From: Cryomorphaceae bacterium BACL29 MAG-121220-bin8
GTDB taxonomy: Bacteria; Bacteroidota; Bacteroidia; Flavobacteriales; Flavobacteriaceae
DNA: 64,000 nt
Direction of reading: 5' to 3'
Assembly: GCA_905181705.1 (NCBI GenBank)
Contig: CAJIYP010000003.1
Span: forward strand, 682,001-746,000
Part shown: positions 62,036-64,000 of the stretch, one piece after another
How the letters are laid out: every line of letters begins with the position of its first letter
How positions within the stretch are numbered: position 1 is the first letter of the stretch
Translations under genes and position numbers: made by a program
Notes under the pieces: model-generated
Seen by the model: the letters and a program-made list of their open reading frames with translations, nothing else
The model's database searches: none
What the model was told of the DNA's origin: nothing

Positions 62036-62890
62036 TTATTCAAAACTAACGTAGTTTTCTGGGTTTACAGGAATCCCCTCTCTCCATAATTCAAAATGAA
62101 GATGGGGACCAGTAGTTAACTCTCCTGTGTTTCCGGAAAGCGCTATTACCTGTCCCGATTCTACTAAATCTCCCTGAGAAATAAGACCCGAGTCGTTGTG
62201 TTTGTATACGCTTGTTAACCCATAGGCGTGTTCAATAACAATCACATAACCGGTCTGGACAGTCCACTCGGCTAAAACAACCGTCCCTTTAGCAATCGAC
62301 TTAACTGGAGAGTTTATTGGAACAGCTATATCAGTTCCGAAGTGCTTAATCCCATAATCAAACCTTGACGTAACTTGGCCAAATATTGGGCTAATTAATA
62401 CATATTTTACTTTTGAGGTCGCGGACTCTAAAACATTAAATCGATCTTCTTTTTCTACAACTTTTCTCAAAAGAGAGTCCTCCTGGTTAACTTTAAATTC
62501 TATATCAGAAATGTCTATTCTTACTTTTATTTCTTTTTGAGCTTCAGACTTTGTTGTTTCTCCCAAAATAACCGATCCTATTGAGTTTATAAAATCTTGA
62601 TTTTTTTCTATTACCAAAGTCAAAGAGTCTAAAGTTTCAATATTTTTTACAGCATTCGTTCTTAAAACCGTTGAATCATACCCTGGAATATATTCTTTGA
62701 CTGATGTAAACGCTATTAAACAAATTGTAGAAATAATTATTAAAATTGCTATTAATGAAAAGAAAAGAAAAATATTAAGCCTACTCAACTTGTAAGAAAG
62801 TCTTTCTTCGTATGTCGCCTCATTTAAAACAACTAACCTGTACTTGTTTAAGAGTCTTTGGCTAAATGGTTTTTTTTCTTTAATATTCAT
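62036..62890 (-). CDS. M23-family peptidoglycan peptidase, membrane-anchored
   Basis: The 284-residue protein starts at ATG 62890 (a TTG six bases earlier would leave only two bases after the promoter box). One membrane helix (about residues 38-60) anchors it. A periplasmic coiled-coil part leads to a complete LytM/M23 domain with HFGTDIAVP and GPHLHFELW, so all zinc ligands and the catalytic histidine are present. It probably cuts peptide crosslinks. The gene is divergent from tatA. Confidence 0.92.
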   Translation of the reverse strand: MNIKEKKPFSQRLLNKYRLVVLNEATYEERLSYKLSRLNIFLFFSLIAILIIISTICLIAFTSVKEYIPGYDSTVLRTNAVKNIETLDSLTLVIEKNQDFINSIGSVILGETTKSEAQKEIKVRIDISDIEFKVNQEDSLLRKVVEKEDRFNVLESATSKVKYVLISPIFGQVTSRFDYGIKHFGTDIAVPINSPVKSIAKGTVVLAEWTVQTGYVIVIEHAYGLTSVYKHNDSGLISQGDLVESGQVIALSGNTGELTTGPHLHFELWREGIPVNPENYVSFE

Positions 62891-62898
62891 ATTCAAAA

Positions 62899-62906
62899 CA
62901 AATATA
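62899..62906 (-). promoter_or_regulatory. -7 box TATATTTG of the M23-GH3 pair
   Basis: An exact TAnnTTTG box eight bases before the ATG at 62890; the leader would be only a few bases long. This spacing supports the ATG over the upstream TTG. Confidence 0.5.
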
Positions 62907-62978
62907 AGAATAGCTCCCTACATGAACCCTTTGAGTTTAATTTTATATGTTATGTCTTCCTAATTCTTTTATTATTTA

Positions 62979-62986
62979 TACTTTTG
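62979..62986 (+). promoter_or_regulatory. -7 box TACTTTTG of tatA
   Basis: An exact TAnnTTTG box 15 bases before the tatA ATG at 63002. Confidence 0.5.
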
Positions 62987-63001
62987 TTAAAAATAAAAAT
63001 T

Positions 63002-63211
63002 ATGCTGTCATTTAATTTACTACTAGCAATTGGCCCTTGGCAAGTTGTTTTAGTTGCGGTTGTTATTCTTTTGTTGTTTGGAGGTAAAAAAATTCCTGAA
63101 CTAATGAAAGGCCTTGGAAGCGGAATAAAAGAATTTAAAAAGGGAGTAAAAGAAGATGAGTTTGAAGAGGATTCTTTAACTAAAAAAAAATCTTCTAAAC
63201 TAGAAGATTAA
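63002..63211 (+). CDS. tatA: Twin-arginine translocase subunit TatA
   Basis: TatA forms the pore of the Tat export system for folded proteins. The 69-residue protein starts at ATG 63002, which places the promoter box correctly; a longer in-frame reading to 62858 runs back through the divergent promoters and is rejected. It has a short N-terminus, one membrane helix ([18 protein letters not shown]), the FGGKKIPEL hinge and an amphipathic helix with [12 protein letters not shown], all typical of TatA. TatC is not in the window. Confidence 0.93.
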   Translation: MLSFNLLLAIGPWQVVLVAVVILLLFGGKKIPELMKGLGSGIKEFKKGVKEDEFEEDSLTKKKSSKLED

Positions 63212-63216
63212 ATTTT

Positions 63217-64000
63217 TTAATTCCTTTTGTAAATTTTAAGCGACTTAAAAATCGCCTCTAATTCAAAAATCAAATTTCTTTTTTTTGAAGAAGGGGAAAA
63301 TACAAAACCCTCTAAAACAATCATTCTTTTGTTTAATGTGTCTTTAATAACATAATTAACGAAAGGGCCCGCCATAAAGTCGTTTTTAACCTCCCAGGTT
63401 CCCCTTGTTTCTATTGCCTCCAAGCCTTTAACTTTAGTTTTTTTAATGTAGGGCTCGTATGCGAACTCAGTTATCATGTAAGAATTCTCATTTCTTCCTG
63501 GAACAAAAAGCTCTCCAATTGAGTCCCTGATCTGAATGATCTTTTCAAGATTTAAAGCCTCAAACCGTTCCTCGGATTTTAATTCATATGCAAGAATATT
63601 GACCGTGCCTTTGTCCGTATCTCTTTGAAGCCAAACAATATTCCCGTCTCCTTTTTTATATACTTTATATGCCGAAGGCATTACTAAATCAATTGATAGC
63701 GCAGAACTTAAGTTGGTTTTATTGAGCTTAGAGATTTTTATTCTTTTTTGTTTTTCTTTTATTTCATTGGTTTTTATTTCATCGATTATCCTCTCTTTAT
63801 TCTTTTTAATCTTGTTTATAATCTGTTCTACTGTTGGAGCAGAAACATTAACCAATATTTGAGGATAAGCGTATTTGTCTTTTTCAATTACAAATGTATT
63901 TTTTGTGATTTTTTGTATAAGAATTATGTTTCGACTCTCTCTAGTAAACCCTGAAAAGGTTTCTGTGGGGATTTGTCTTAATGAAAAAATTGGCTCTTGT
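63217..64000 (-). CDS. DUF4837 envelope protein, 5' end beyond the window
   Basis: The frame stays open from the stop at 63217 to the right edge, giving 261 residues and more. Near the edge it reads RQIPTETFSGF and then YAYPQILVNVSAPT, followed by the C-terminal half with WLQRDTDKGTVNILAYEL and RGTWEVKNDFMAGPFVNYV. These match DUF4837, a family of Bacteroidota lipoproteins of about 330 residues with no known function. The apparent TTG start at 63855 is internal. The gene is convergent with tatA, five bases apart. Confidence 0.85.
   Translation of the reverse strand, partial: QEPIFSLRQIPTETFSGFTRESRNIILIQKITKNTFVIEKDKYAYPQILVNVSAPTVEQIINKIKKNKERIIDEIKTNEIKEKQKRIKISKLNKTNLSSALSIDLVMPSAYKVYKKGDGNIVWLQRDTDKGTVNILAYELKSEERFEALNLEKIIQIRDSIGELFVPGRNENSYMITEFAYEPYIKKTKVKGLEAIETRGTWEVKNDFMAGPFVNYVIKDTLNKRMIVLEGFVFSPSSKKRNLIFELEAIFKSLKIYKRN

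Noticed and set aside
62858-63001. Longer tatA reading starting at 62858
   Set aside because: It runs back through the divergent promoters and gives a TatA with an extra hydrophobic leader; ATG 63002 fits the family and the promoter.
1-64000. tRNA, rRNA, CRISPR array, prophage or insertion sequence
   Set aside because: I looked in all intergenic gaps and found no cloverleaf, spaced repeats, transposase or terminal repeats.

Overview
The window is strongly AT-rich, densely packed chromosomal DNA from a member of the Bacteroidota, almost certainly class Flavobacteriia and probably a marine, small-genome lineage. This rests on three things. First, the gene content: SprE, DUF4292, DUF4837, DUF4254, DUF6341 and DUF5687 proteins, CarboxypepD-TonB receptors, a UpxY-type antiterminator and a bactofilin. 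Second, the promoter style: TAnnTTTG boxes of the Bacteroidota sigma factor, almost no Shine-Dalgarno sequences and very short leaders. Third, the gene order. No tRNA, rRNA, CRISPR array, prophage or insertion sequence was seen. No gap between genes exceeds 300 bases.

Layout. 1-3.5 kb (minus): end of a MoxR ATPase gene, then nadD, gmk, yicC, a DUF1080 hydrolase and two tiny membrane proteins. 3.6-14.3 kb: an ArsC-like protein (minus), then a plus-strand run of a metB-type enzyme, gdhA, recO, a TonB receptor, ileS, a DksA-like protein and lspA. 14.3-15.2 kb (minus): 5-formyl-THF cyclo-ligase and a DUF3784 protein. 15.2-23.6 kb (plus): uvrC, DUF3108, an M23 lipoprotein, pgi and a large TonB receptor, closed by a bidirectional terminator shared with recJ-rsmI (minus). 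26-28.8 kb (plus): tdk, alr, asd. 28.8-33.6 kb (minus): pdxA, DUF177, rpmF, fabH, accB, accC. Then ribE (plus) and a long minus-strand block: EnvC-like protein, DUF4292 lipoprotein, sugar nucleotidyltransferase, dut, ATP synthase genes G-A-H-F-E-B, AtpZ-like protein, bactofilin and sprE.

45.7-48.1 kb holds the 5' end of sprE, an ABC ATPase gene and its DUF5687 permease gene, all broken by clustered single-base indels. 48.2-52.5 kb: a PaaE-like reductase, GT9 glycosyltransferase, DUF4254, DUF6341 and purD. 52.6-60.5 kb is a small exopolysaccharide module: UpxY/NusG-like antiterminator, SLBB export protein, Wzz-like chain-length protein and WecA/MraY-like initiating transferase, with two paralogous kelch/one-membrane-helix/cytoplasmic-domain proteins on either side of the transferase. 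One paralog is intact and translationally coupled to the transferase; the other is frameshifted. The right end has a GH3 protein, an M23 peptidase, tatA and an incomplete DUF4837 gene.

The most interesting items are the IleRS with a GIHH motif (first and third residues of HIGH exchanged), the kelch-TM paralog pair around the sugar transferase, the structured leader with an ops-like sequence behind the antiterminator gene, a perfectly 10-bp-phased array of six A-tracts upstream of fabH, and the indel cluster that breaks the DUF5687 ABC transporter.
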